A DNA stretch of 64,000 nucleotides from Planctomycetota bacterium. GTDB lineage: Bacteria > Planctomycetota > UBA1135 > GCA-002686595. Location: assembly GCA_012959785.1 (NCBI GenBank), contig DUCM01000005.1:1-64000 (forward strand). The letters run 5' to 3'. The notes under the pieces are model-generated. The model did not search any database. It had not been told where the DNA came from and saw only the letters and a list, made by a program, of their open reading frames with translations. Both the position numbers and the translations under genes were made by a program. Below are positions 18,983 to 27,953 of the stretch, piece by piece (position 1 is the stretch's first letter; the number at the start of each line of letters is the position of its first letter).

Positions 18983-20320
18983 ATGGACATAGATACAGAA
19001 GACCACCCGGAGCGTTCGGGCTGGACAACCGAGACCCGAATCCGCGGCGAGATCCTGCCGCCGGGGTCCAAGTCCCTGGGCCAGAGAGCCCTGCTGGCCG
19101 CCGGCCTGAGCCGTGGCGCAACCCGCTTGCTGGGCCTCGCCGGTGGAGCGGATATCGAGGCTTGCCTCGATCTCTTACGCGACGGCGGCCTGGTTGTCGA
19201 AGGGGTGCCACCGGGCCCGGTGCTGATCCACGGCCGCCCGCCCGGCGAGTGGCCGGCGTGCGGGCCCCTTCAACTGGGCGAGAGCGGCACCCTGGCCCGC
19301 TGCGCCACGGCTTTTTTGGCCCTGAGTACGCCGGCGGGCTCGCGCTTCGACTTGCAGGCCCGGGGCAGTCTCGTCCAGCGGGAGAGTGCCCCCCTCGTGG
19401 CCTGCCTGCGAGCCGCCGGAGCCACCATCGAGCCGGCGAGCCCCCGGGGCACCTGGCCCCTGACCCTCACGAGCTCAAGAGCGCCCGAGCGCTTGTGCCT
19501 GGAGGAGCCGATCTCCAGCCAGGAATTCACGGCCCTGGCCCTGGCCCTCGCCAGTCTCGAGGGGACCCACCGTCTGGAGGTCCGAGGGACCCTGCCATCC
19601 CTACCCTATGTCGCCATGACCTGTGCCGTGCTCGCGCAGTTCGGCGCAGAGCTCGAGGCGCAGGGCTCCAGCTTCGAGATTTGCGGCCCCCTGCGCGCAC
19701 CCGGGGCACCGGTCTCGATCGAGCCCGACGCCTCCGCCGCCGCGGTGGCCCTGGCCGCGGCATGCCTCGCCGGCAGCGCCACGCGCATCGGCGGGTTTGG
19801 CGAAGCGAGTTCCCAGGGCGACCTCGCCATCGTCGATCATCTCGTGGCCTTCGGCTGCCGGGCCGAACTCTCCGGCGGTGTGCTTTCCGCCACGGGACGG
19901 CCTCTGCGGGGCGTCGATCTCGACCTCACCGGCGAACCCGATCTGGCGCCGGTCTTGCTGGCCCTGGCAGGCGCCGTGGCCCTGGAGGACCAGGCAGCTG
20001 GAGCGACGTCGCGCTTTTGTGGTCTGGGCACCTTGAACGGCAAGGAGTGCCGCCGCCTGGATGTCCTGGCCGCTGCCCTCACGCGCCTGGGACTCGCGGT
20101 ACGCTGCGGCACGGACTGGCTCGAAGTCGGGCCCGGCAGCCCCACGAGCGATCCCCTGGACCTCGATCCCCACGGAGATCATCGCATGGCCTTCGCCTTC
20201 GCCTTACTGGGCCTCGTGCGTCCTGGTATCCTCGTGACGCATCCGGGCTGCGTGGCCAAGTCCTGGCCCGGCTTCTGGCGGGACTGCACCCTTCCCACGA
20301 GCGACGCGCCCGCGCCTTGA
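18983..20320 (+). CDS. aroA: 3-phosphoshikimate 1-carboxyvinyltransferase (EPSP synthase)
   Basis: AroA transfers the enolpyruvyl group of PEP to shikimate-3-phosphate in aromatic amino-acid synthesis. From the ATG at 18983 it has 445 residues. The key lysine/serine/arginine motif (PGSKSLGQR, K30) is present. A divergent PEP loop (LGESGTLAR for the usual LGNAGTxxR) follows, then a KECRRL counterpart of the KExxR motif, GDHRMA and a C-terminal CVAKSWPGF. All catalytic positions seem kept, although the sequence is divergent. An in-frame start at 18905 would add 26 residues without homology. It heads a rightward run that continues with galE. Confidence 0.9.
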   Translation: MDIDTEDHPERSGWTTETRIRGEILPPGSKSLGQRALLAAGLSRGATRLLGLAGGADIEACLDLLRDGGLVVEGVPPGPVLIHGRPPGEWPACGPLQLGESGTLARCATAFLALSTPAGSRFDLQARGSLVQRESAPLVACLRAAGATIEPASPRGTWPLTLTSSRAPERLCLEEPISSQEFTALALALASLEGTHRLEVRGTLPSLPYVAMTCAVLAQFGAELEAQGSSFEICGPLRAPGAPVSIEPDASAAAVALAAACLAGSATRIGGFGEASSQGDLAIVDHLVAFGCRAELSGGVLSATGRPLRGVDLDLTGEPDLAPVLLALAGAVALEDQAAGATSRFCGLGTLNGKECRRLDVLAAALTRLGLAVRCGTDWLEVGPGSPTSDPLDLDPHGDHRMAFAFALLGLVRPGILVTHPGCVAKSWPGFWRDCTLPTSDAPAP

Positions 20321-20349
20321 ACTCCCCGGTTTTTCATTACCCCGCCTAG

Positions 20350-21360
20350 ATGACACCGCCCTCCAAACAAGAACGCCCGGTCCTGGTGGCCGGCGGCGCT
20401 GGCTACATCGGCAGTCACACCGTGCGCGCCCTGCAAGCGCAAGGCACACAGGTGGTGGTCCTCGACGACCTTTCCGCCGGTCACAGGGCGGCCATCGATG
20501 CGCCCCTGGAAGTGGCTTCCCTGGGAGATCCCGAAGCTCTGGCGCGGGTCTTCGCCGAGCACAAGCCGCGGGCGGTGATCCACTTCGCGGCCAAGTGCTT
20601 CGTGGGCGAGTCGGTGGAGGATCCAGCCAAGTACTACGAGCACAATGTGCTCTTCACCTGGAATCTCCTGCAAGCCATGCGCGCCGCGAAGTGCAAGCGC
20701 ATCGTCTTCTCGAGCAGTTGCGCCACCTACGGTGATCCGGTAGAGATACCCATCACCGAGGCCCACCCGAAAAATCCGATCTCGCCCTACGGCCGCACCA
20801 AGCTGCACATGGAGCACATGATCGAGGACTTCGCCACGGCCTACGATTTTTCCTTCGCCGCCCTGCGCTACTTCAACGCCGCCGGCGCCTCGCAATCCGC
20901 CGAGATCGGTGAAGACCACGACCCAGAGACCCACCTGATTCCCTTGGTTCTGCAAGTCGCCCTGGGACAACGCGAATCGATTTCGATCTTTGGCGACGAC
21001 TATCCAACGCCCGACGGCACCTGCATCCGCGACTACATCCATGTGGAAGACCTCGCAGCAGCCCACATCGCCGCCCTCGCCAAGATCTCCCGGAGCACGG
21101 TGCGCATCGCATGCAACCTCGGCACCGGCACTGGCTTCTCGGTCAAGCAGGTCATCGAGGCCGCGCGCTTGGTTACGGGCCACGCCATCCCCACCCGCAT
21201 CACCCCGCGGCGCGTTGGCGACCCGCCCGAATTGGTCAGCGGGGGCAAGCGCGCAAAGGAGCTCTTCGGCTGGGCCCCCAAGCGACCGGGCATCGAGGAC
21301 ATCGTGGGCGACGCCTGGAACTTCTTGCGCTCCCACCCCGAGGGCTACGGGCCCGCCTGA
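20350..21360 (+). CDS. galE: UDP-glucose 4-epimerase
   Basis: GalE interconverts UDP-glucose and UDP-galactose, feeding polysaccharide and glycan synthesis. It is a 336-residue extended short-chain dehydrogenase with the NAD motif GGAGYIG (15-21), the catalytic YGRTK (Y147, K151), the SSSCATYGDP segment and the family FNAAGA. A UDP-GalNAc/GlcNAc epimerase activity cannot be excluded. The ATG is 29 nt after aroA. The next gene starts three nt after its stop, so co-transcription is likely. Confidence 0.93.
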   Translation: MTPPSKQERPVLVAGGAGYIGSHTVRALQAQGTQVVVLDDLSAGHRAAIDAPLEVASLGDPEALARVFAEHKPRAVIHFAAKCFVGESVEDPAKYYEHNVLFTWNLLQAMRAAKCKRIVFSSSCATYGDPVEIPITEAHPKNPISPYGRTKLHMEHMIEDFATAYDFSFAALRYFNAAGASQSAEIGEDHDPETHLIPLVLQVALGQRESISIFGDDYPTPDGTCIRDYIHVEDLAAAHIAALAKISRSTVRIACNLGTGTGFSVKQVIEAARLVTGHAIPTRITPRRVGDPPELVSGGKRAKELFGWAPKRPGIEDIVGDAWNFLRSHPEGYGPA

Positions 21361-21363
21361 TCC

Positions 21364-22200
21364 ATGGCCAAGAAGGAAAAGCTCTCCAAAGCCAAGGGCG
21401 GAGCGCGCTGGACCGTTCTGGGCGCGGGCTCGATCCTGCCCCGTCGCGGTTACGGCTGCTCGGGTTACGCCCTCGAACCCACGCCCGGCGGCCCCGTGAC
21501 GCTTTTTGATTGCGGCCCCGGCACCCTGCGCTCCATGGCCGAAGCCGGCCTTGAACTCAGCGCCCTCACGCGCATCGTGATCAGCCACTTTCACCTCGAC
21601 CACTGCCTGGATCTTTTCGCCCTGGGATTCGCCCGCACCAACCCGGCCTTTGATGCGCCGCCCTTGGAGTTGATCGGGCCGGTGGGCCTGCAGCACTATA
21701 TCGAGGGGGCCGCGGCAGCCCTCGGCAATTCTCCGGCGCGGGGCTTTCTGGGTGTACGCTTCCTCGAAGTTGAACCGTCGGGCAAGATCGCCTCTCGGGA
21801 GTTCGAGGACTACAAGCTCTCCACCGTGGCCACTTACCACACGCTTCAGGCCCTCGCCTGGCGCGCCGACCTCGCGGGCGGGGGATCGGTGACCTACAGC
21901 GGCGACACCGGCGAGGAACCCATGGTGGGAACCTTGGCTCAAAAGAGCGGCTTCTTCTTCTGCGAGTGTTCCTTTCCCGAGGAGCTAGGCCAACCCAATC
22001 ACCTGACACCCGCGGGAGCCGGACGCCTGGCGGCCCATGCGGATTGTGCCACCTTGGTTCTGACCCACTTCTACCCAAGCTGCGACCCCGAGCGTGCCCG
22101 CGTCGAAGCGGCGAAGTTCTTCAAGGGCGAGATCCTCCTGGCCCAGGACCGTTCGGTGTTTGAACTCGCCGGTGACAGGACGGGAGAAGGGTGCTCGTGA
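21364..22200 (+). CDS. MBL-fold metallo-hydrolase, RNase Z-like
   Basis: This 278-residue metallo-beta-lactamase-fold protein has the metal motif HFHLDH (75-80), an upstream glycine-rich LGAGSILP, YSGDTG for the bridging Asp, and a late LTHFYPSC for the final His. The organisation resembles the RNase Z/Lactamase_B_2 group. It lacks an obvious RNase Z exosite arm, so phosphodiesterase or arylsulfatase-like activity is as likely as tRNA processing. It lies three nt after galE and overlaps the next start by ten bases. Confidence 0.8.
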   Translation: MAKKEKLSKAKGGARWTVLGAGSILPRRGYGCSGYALEPTPGGPVTLFDCGPGTLRSMAEAGLELSALTRIVISHFHLDHCLDLFALGFARTNPAFDAPPLELIGPVGLQHYIEGAAAALGNSPARGFLGVRFLEVEPSGKIASREFEDYKLSTVATYHTLQALAWRADLAGGGSVTYSGDTGEEPMVGTLAQKSGFFFCECSFPEELGQPNHLTPAGAGRLAAHADCATLVLTHFYPSCDPERARVEAAKFFKGEILLAQDRSVFELAGDRTGEGCS

Positions 22201-23804
22201 CCTCGGCGGCTGGATGCGGACTGCTCTTTTGGCTGTGTCTTCAGGGCTCCCCGGGCGACGGCTCGCTGGGACTGGCGAGTATCGAGAAGAGCGACATAGC
22301 CGAGCGCCTGGAGATCATCGCCAGCCCCAACATGGAGGGCCGCGATTCACCCAGCGAAGGCCAGGCCCGGGCCGCGAGCTACATCACCGGGCTCTTCGCC
22401 GAGTTCGGCCTCAAGCCCGCTGCCGACGCCCGAGCCGTCCTCGCAGCTCGCGGCGGAGAGCGCGCTTCCAAAGCAGATGAAAACCTCTTCCTGCGCCCCT
22501 TCAGCCGCGAACTCAGCGCGCCCGACCCGGCCGGCTGTCATCTGGCTCTCCTCGAAAAGGACGAGATCACAGCCGAGTTCGAACTGGGTCGCGATTTCCA
22601 GCCGATCCACCGCGCGGGAGGCAGCGTGCGCGGCGAATTGCTCTTCGGAGGTTTTGGGATCCAATCCAAACGCGCCAAGTACGACGACTTCAAGGGCCAA
22701 CGGCCCGCCGGCCGGGTGGTCTTGATCTTCGAGGGTGAGCCGCGCCACAAGCGCAAGTTCGACGGGACTGAAGTGACACGCGCGGCTTCGATCTGGACCC
22801 AGCTCGAAACTCTCAAGGCCGCCGGCGCCGTGGGTGCCCTGGTGGTCCAACGCAGTCCCTTTGGCGTGGAGGTGGATCCCCAGAATGCCCTCGACTTCCG
22901 CTACACCTGGGCGGCCTGGCAGGGGGAACAACTGCGACGCCAACCCGCGCGCAGCCTTCCGGCCCTGCACATATCCATGGACTGCGCCAGCGAGCTACTC
23001 GGCACCGACGCCCGCAAGCTGGCGCTTAAACTGGACAAACGCGCCAAGCCTCAAAAATTGAAAACCAGGGACCGCAGTGTCAGTTTCGATTCCGCGACCA
23101 GGCGCATGCCCGTGCGCCACGACAACCTCGTGGCGATTCTGCCGGGAACTGACGAGGCCCTGGCCAGGCAGTTCGTGGTTCTCGGCGCGCACTACGACCA
23201 TGTGGGCGTGGGGCCGCGGGGGCGAGTCGCTTGCGGGGCGGACGACAACGGCTCGGGGGTCAGCGCCTTGCTCGAAATCGCCGAGGCTCTGGCCCTGAAT
23301 CCGCCCCGGCGCTCGGTGATCTTCGCCAGTTTTTGCGCCGAGGAAGACGGCTTGATCGGCTCCCGGGAGTTTTGCGCCAACCTGCCTGTTGATGCCAAGA
23401 ATATCGTCTGCATGGTCAACCTGGATCAAATCGGCGTGGGCCCCACCAAGCAGACCTCGGTCCTGGGCACGGCCCACAACCCGCAGTTGTCCGCCGTCCT
23501 GGCACGGGCCAAACAACTCGGCAAGACCGGAATCACCAAGATCCATCACGGCAGACGCAAGGAACTCGGCCAGAGCATCAAGCTCTTCGAGCGCTCGGAC
23601 CACTTCGAGTTCCACCGCATTGGCATACCCGCGATTTTCTTCTTCGAGGGGCTGCCCCTCAGCAACAACAAGGATTACCACACCTGGCGCGACACCGTTG
23701 AAGGCGTCGACCTGGCGAAGACCACCAGCACGGCCAAACTCGTATACAACACCATATGGATTCTCGCGAACGACGACGCACGACCGCCGAAACCGCGCGA
23801 CTAG
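22191..23804 (+). CDS. M28-family zinc peptidase, exported
   Basis: This 537-residue protein begins at a GTG and has a short hydrophobic leader (GCGLLFWLCLQG), so it is probably exported. The M28 catalytic domain shows zinc-ligand motifs: GAHYDHVG near residue 333, GADDNGSG, FCAEEDG, NLDQIG and a final His in RSDHFEFHRIG. The middle ~130 residues, before the catalytic motifs continue, probably form a protease-associated domain. Family members remove N-terminal residues from peptides. In this run, next to a PBP4-type gene, it may act on periplasmic peptides. The start overlaps the MBL gene by ten bases. Confidence 0.88.
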   Translation: MLVTSAAGCGLLFWLCLQGSPGDGSLGLASIEKSDIAERLEIIASPNMEGRDSPSEGQARAASYITGLFAEFGLKPAADARAVLAARGGERASKADENLFLRPFSRELSAPDPAGCHLALLEKDEITAEFELGRDFQPIHRAGGSVRGELLFGGFGIQSKRAKYDDFKGQRPAGRVVLIFEGEPRHKRKFDGTEVTRAASIWTQLETLKAAGAVGALVVQRSPFGVEVDPQNALDFRYTWAAWQGEQLRRQPARSLPALHISMDCASELLGTDARKLALKLDKRAKPQKLKTRDRSVSFDSATRRMPVRHDNLVAILPGTDEALARQFVVLGAHYDHVGVGPRGRVACGADDNGSGVSALLEIAEALALNPPRRSVIFASFCAEEDGLIGSREFCANLPVDAKNIVCMVNLDQIGVGPTKQTSVLGTAHNPQLSAVLARAKQLGKTGITKIHHGRRKELGQSIKLFERSDHFEFHRIGIPAIFFFEGLPLSNNKDYHTWRDTVEGVDLAKTTSTAKLVYNTIWILANDDARPPKPRD

Positions 23805-25462
23805 GCCTCCTGGGATTCGCCATCGTTGCGTTGCTCCTGGGAATCCTGGGCCAGTCTCTACGGCACAGCCACGCGGCAGCTGATCTGGCAGGAGAGCTGC
23901 CGTTGCAGCAGGAACCGCGGTTGCCCGGGGCCTCCCTGGCCCCAACGCCCGGCGCCCTGGCGTTTCTTGAAGACCGGGCGCCAGGCGATCAGGCATTTCT
24001 CGAAGAGCAGAGCAGCGCGCCTTTCCCGGAGTGGCAGCGGGCCCTGGACCCTGGCCTCTCGAAGCGCGTGGCCAGCCTCGTGGACGAGGCCCTCTCCAGG
24101 GCCAAGAAACTCAGCGCGGGGCGCGTGCGGGCCGCGAACACCACCGTAGCTGTGCACATCACCCACCCCGCGAGTCGCCAGGAACTCGTGGCGCGCCGGA
24201 GCGATGCAGCACTCATTCCGGCCTCGAACATGAAGCTCGTCACAAGCGCCGCCGCGCTCGTGCTGTTGAGCTCTAGTTGGAACTTTGAAACCCGTTTCGA
24301 ATCGCCGGGGGAAATCGAGGCGGGGCACCTGCGCGGCGACTTGATCGTGCGCGCCGGCGGCGATCCTTTCTTTGATGCCGAGGCCCACGGCGAAGCCCAG
24401 CATCTCTTCGCTCCCTTGCTGGAGTCCCTGCGCAAGGCCGGGGTTAGCACGATCGACGGCGATCTTGTGCTCGACGAGGGCAGTTACCTGGAGCCCGGTC
24501 CCGGACCGGCCTGGCCTTCGGAAAACCAGTACTGGCAGGAGTACTGCGCGCGCTCGGGAGGATTCAGCGTCAATGCGGGTTGCTTGACCGCTTTTGTACG
24601 CAGCGGCCGCGTGGGCGCCTTGGCCTTGGCCGAAGTGCGCCCCCTGGAACACGGCCTCAAAAGGGTGGGGGAAGTGCACACCGCGGCCCGGGGTGCGCGT
24701 CTGGACATCGCCGTGGGCGCCGTGCCGGGCTGCGTCACGCTGCGCGGATCGATTCCCGCCGGGATAGAGCCCTGGAGCACCCGCTTCGCAGCTCCAGATC
24801 CCCTGCGGCTGTTCGCCTCGGTCCTCATGGCCGCCCTTGAGGCGGGCGGCATCGCCGTCGCGGGTGATGCGGTGCAGTTGCGCGGCGCACCGCCGGGGCG
24901 CTTGCTGGCCAACTTGCGCACGCCCCTACTGGAGGTCCTCGCGCCCATCAATCTGCACTCGAACAACGCAGTGGCGGACCAGTTGTTTTTTGCCCTGGGC
25001 GACGCCGTGGGAGGCGCGGGCACCCGCGCCGGAGGCCAGGCCGCCACCCGACGCGCCCTGACCGAACTGGGCCTGCCCGCAGGCGGCCTGGTGCAAGTGG
25101 ACGGCTCGGGTCTCTCGCGGGATTCGCGGCTCACGGCACGCCAACTGACAGCTCTGCTCAGCGCCACTGCAAACCTCGACGGGGCCACCTTCGAATATTT
25201 CTACCGCAGCCTTCCGGTAGCGGGGGAATCGGGCTCGCTCTTGGGCCGCATGACCAGCGGCCCGGCCAGGGGCCGCGTGCACGCCAAAACCGGTTGGATA
25301 GGCGGGGCCAGCGCCCTGTCCGGTTTTGTCGAGACCGCCCAGGGCAAACGGCTCGTCTTTTCGATCCTGGTGAGCTACCCACGCGAGAGCGGACTCAACA
25401 CTTCCTGCTGGAAACCCATGCAAGACGCCATCTGCGCGGCGTTGGTGAACTGGAATGGTTGA
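23756..25462 (+). CDS. dacB: D-alanyl-D-alanine carboxypeptidase/endopeptidase, PBP4 (S13) family
   Basis: This 568-residue protein is anchored by an N-terminal membrane segment (about residues 16-32). The S13 active-site triad is complete: SNMK (S157-K160), SNN in LHSNNAVADQ, and KTG in VHAKTGWIGG. The large insertion between SxxK and SxN is typical of PBP4. Such enzymes trim or cleave peptidoglycan cross-links in the periplasm. Its presence supports a peptidoglycan wall. Its start overlaps the M28 gene by 49 bases, an unusually long overlap, yet both reading frames keep family motifs there or immediately after. Confidence 0.93.
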   Translation: MDSRERRRTTAETARLGLLGFAIVALLLGILGQSLRHSHAAADLAGELPLQQEPRLPGASLAPTPGALAFLEDRAPGDQAFLEEQSSAPFPEWQRALDPGLSKRVASLVDEALSRAKKLSAGRVRAANTTVAVHITHPASRQELVARRSDAALIPASNMKLVTSAAALVLLSSSWNFETRFESPGEIEAGHLRGDLIVRAGGDPFFDAEAHGEAQHLFAPLLESLRKAGVSTIDGDLVLDEGSYLEPGPGPAWPSENQYWQEYCARSGGFSVNAGCLTAFVRSGRVGALALAEVRPLEHGLKRVGEVHTAARGARLDIAVGAVPGCVTLRGSIPAGIEPWSTRFAAPDPLRLFASVLMAALEAGGIAVAGDAVQLRGAPPGRLLANLRTPLLEVLAPINLHSNNAVADQLFFALGDAVGGAGTRAGGQAATRRALTELGLPAGGLVQVDGSGLSRDSRLTARQLTALLSATANLDGATFEYFYRSLPVAGESGSLLGRMTSGPARGRVHAKTGWIGGASALSGFVETAQGKRLVFSILVSYPRESGLNTSCWKPMQDAICAALVNWNG

Positions 25463-26276
25463 ACGCAAACTCGACCCTCTGGTGGGCGACGGTCCGCAAC
25501 TTCTCGAAGCCTGCGTGGACGCGGCCAGGCGATCGGGCGAGCTTCTGCTGGCGTCCTTCGGGCGCTTGAGCGCCTCGTCGATCCGCACCAAGAGCAGCGA
25601 CCGTGACCTCGTCACCGAGGCGGACATCGCCTCCGAGCGAGCCCTGGTGGCGGCTCTGCGCGAGTTGACGCCGGGCTTTCAGATCGAAGCCGAGGAGGAA
25701 GTCAGCGACCCCAGCACCGTGGAAACCGTGCCGCGCTGGTTTCTCGATCCCCTTGACGGCACGGTCAATTTTGTCCACGGCCTGCCTATGTTCGCCGTCT
25801 CCATGGGGCTCATGGTGGGCAACGAACCGCAACTGGCGGTCGTGCACCTGCCCGTACTCGGAGAGACCTTCAGCGCCCTGCGCGGCGGCGGCGCCTTCCA
25901 GAATGGCGAACGCCTCTGCGTCTCTTCTGCGGAGTCTCTCGACCAGTGCGTCCTGGCCACGGGTTTTCCCTACCGCCGCGGTGAGCTCGAGCACTCCAAC
26001 CTCGAGAACTTCTCACGCTTCTTCTACGACATCCGTGGTATCCGCCGCATGGGTTCAGCCGCTTGCGATCTGGCTTTCGTGGCGGCGGGTCGCCTGGATG
26101 GGTTTTGGGAGCTGCACCTCTCGCCCCACGATGTGGCGGCGGGGGCGCTGCTCGTGCGCGAAGCCGGGGGCTTGGTCAGCGACGGCGATGGCGGCGACGA
26201 CTGGTTGCGCGGCGGCAGCATCGTGGCCTCGGGCTCCGGGGTGCACCGGGCTATCTGTGAGCGAGTCGAGGCTTAG
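25455..26276 (+). CDS. Inositol-monophosphatase-family phosphatase
   Basis: This 273-residue Mg-dependent, Li-sensitive-type phosphatase has the metal-site motif WFLDPLDGTVNF (D98, D101), an upstream acidic EAEEE, and the C-terminal GSAACDLAFVAAGRLDGFWE. Substrates in the family include inositol phosphate, PAP (CysQ) and histidinol phosphate. The GSAA..L..VA.GR.DG segment favours the SuhB/IMPase branch. It overlaps the dacB end by eight bases and ends the rightward run. The next gene is convergent, 18 nt away. Confidence 0.88.
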   Translation: MVERKLDPLVGDGPQLLEACVDAARRSGELLLASFGRLSASSIRTKSSDRDLVTEADIASERALVAALRELTPGFQIEAEEEVSDPSTVETVPRWFLDPLDGTVNFVHGLPMFAVSMGLMVGNEPQLAVVHLPVLGETFSALRGGGAFQNGERLCVSSAESLDQCVLATGFPYRRGELEHSNLENFSRFFYDIRGIRRMGSAACDLAFVAAGRLDGFWELHLSPHDVAAGALLVREAGGLVSDGDGGDDWLRGGSIVASGSGVHRAICERVEA

Positions 26277-26294
26277 CCCGGGTTGCTCCAAGAA

Positions 26295-27953
26295 TCAGGG
26301 AGCGCCCTCGAGCGCGGCGCTGATTTTCTCCGTCTGCCCCTCGAAGGCCTGCACGGCAAAACGCAAGGAGAAAAAATAGAGGCCCAGGGTCGCGGCCAGA
26401 AGCACCAGTAGGCAGACGGGTTGCAGAAAAGGCAGATTCAAGGCGAGCGGCACAACCAACGCAGCGACGCAGGGTACGGCCACGGCCAAAAGAGTGCCCA
26501 TGGAGATCAAGACCGCTGTTCTGGCAGGATTGCTTTTCAGGGAGGAGACGCTGCGGGCCACCGGAAAACTAAAGGAGGCGAAATTGCCCACCATGACGAA
26601 GGGCACATTCACGCAGGCGCCGAGCAGGAGGGAGTTGAGGATGACGCGCGCCCCTGGAAAACCCGTCAGGATCACCCAGCCCAGTAAGGAAAGCAGGACG
26701 AGCGTGGCGACATAGATCCAGATTCCAAGATTCTTACCCAGGATCACTCGCCGAGGGGAAGCCGACGAAACCAGGTAGACCTGAAAGCCCGCCCCCTCCC
26801 AGGCCAGCGAGTTGAAGATGAAGGCGTTCGAGAAGAGCGTGGTGTAGGCCACCATCCCGTATAAGCCGAGCACTCCGACTGGAATGCCCAGGGGGAGGTT
26901 GGGAATTTGAGGTGTGATGAGCAGCGCCATCAGGGCCGAGAAGACCACGATCATGATCAGGTTGAAGCGGCCCACCAAACTGCGCAGCAGGTAACGCAGC
27001 TCCTTCGAGGCCACCGCCAGCACCTCGACCGGCAGAAAGGGCAGGATGCGGGTGATGTCGAACGCGCTGGAGGAAGATTTTACGCGGGAGGCCTTCCCGG
27101 CGCGCGAGCTCTCCGGATCCCCAAGGACCACGCGGACGAAGACCAAATAGGCCGCGGCAGCTCCGCCCACGGCCCACCCGAGCATCCCCAAGAGAGCCCC
27201 CAAGACCTGCGCCTGATCTCCGCCGCGGGCAGCCGCCAGCCCGTGGGCGGCCAAACTGGGGGCTGAGAACTGCGTCAGCCACGAGAGCGTCTGGAGGTTG
27301 AGGGTCGCTGTATGGGGCTCTGTCCGGGGGGCATCGTCATACAGCGTGCCCAGAAGCGCGGGGGCAAAGATCACTGCGAACAAGCACAAGAGCCCCACCA
27401 GACCCATGACCTCGCGCGTGCGCCGCTTGCGCATGATGCCCTGCAAGCCGTTGGCCAGGGCCTGCGACCAGGTCACGATGACCACCACCAGCAAGGCGCA
27501 GAAGAGCGCCCCCAACCCCACGCCCCTCCCCGCGGGCACGACGCCCAGCACGAAGACGGCCAGGAGCCCCGGGTAGTAGAAGCCGTGGTCTCCTGAAACA
27601 AAAGAAGCCCCAAGGCGGATCCAGAAGAGCTTGGCCCGCGACAAGGGATAGAGCCGCAAGCTGCTGACATCCAACCCGCAGCCCCCGCTGGAGAGGAGCA
27701 GGGGCATCAAGAGGCCGAAGACCGAAGCGATCCAAAAAGCCGCCAGAAAGGCAATCTGCAACAAGTCGTCGTCACCCTTCTGCCTGGCGGCCAGGCAGAG
27801 CACCCCCAAACCCAGGGCGAGACCCAGGGACAGCACAGCCGCCAGAGCGAAGAGCAAGATGCCGCCGAACGCCCTCCAACCCGTGCCCTGGCGCGTCATG
27901 CTGTTGACCAGCATACGGAACTGAATCCAGGCGATGGCCGCCGCTGCCCTCAC
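26295..27953 (-). CDS. ABC transporter permease, about 12 membrane segments
   Basis: This 552-residue integral membrane protein has roughly twelve hydrophobic segments and large charged loops. It resembles the ABC-2/exporter-type permeases paired with single ATPases. I cannot name a substrate. A soluble segment near residue 290-315 (SSRAGKASRVKSSSS) separates two halves, which suggests internal duplication or a pseudo-dimer. The start overlaps the ATPase stop by four bases, so the two are translationally coupled. The convergent end is 18 nt from the IMPase gene, with no separate terminator visible. Confidence 0.8.
   Translation of the reverse strand: MRAAAAIAWIQFRMLVNSMTRQGTGWRAFGGILLFALAAVLSLGLALGLGVLCLAARQKGDDDLLQIAFLAAFWIASVFGLLMPLLLSSGGCGLDVSSLRLYPLSRAKLFWIRLGASFVSGDHGFYYPGLLAVFVLGVVPAGRGVGLGALFCALLVVVIVTWSQALANGLQGIMRKRRTREVMGLVGLLCLFAVIFAPALLGTLYDDAPRTEPHTATLNLQTLSWLTQFSAPSLAAHGLAAARGGDQAQVLGALLGMLGWAVGGAAAAYLVFVRVVLGDPESSRAGKASRVKSSSSAFDITRILPFLPVEVLAVASKELRYLLRSLVGRFNLIMIVVFSALMALLITPQIPNLPLGIPVGVLGLYGMVAYTTLFSNAFIFNSLAWEGAGFQVYLVSSASPRRVILGKNLGIWIYVATLVLLSLLGWVILTGFPGARVILNSLLLGACVNVPFVMVGNFASFSFPVARSVSSLKSNPARTAVLISMGTLLAVAVPCVAALVVPLALNLPFLQPVCLLVLLAATLGLYFFSLRFAVQAFEGQTEKISAALEGAP

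Noticed and set aside
20179-21942. Long open frame on the minus strand opposite aroA, galE and the MBL gene
   Set aside because: It has no family motif and lies entirely opposite genes with strong signatures. Such frames are expected in GC-rich coding DNA, and several similar ones (for example opposite the sulfatase and GT39 genes) were dropped for the same reason.
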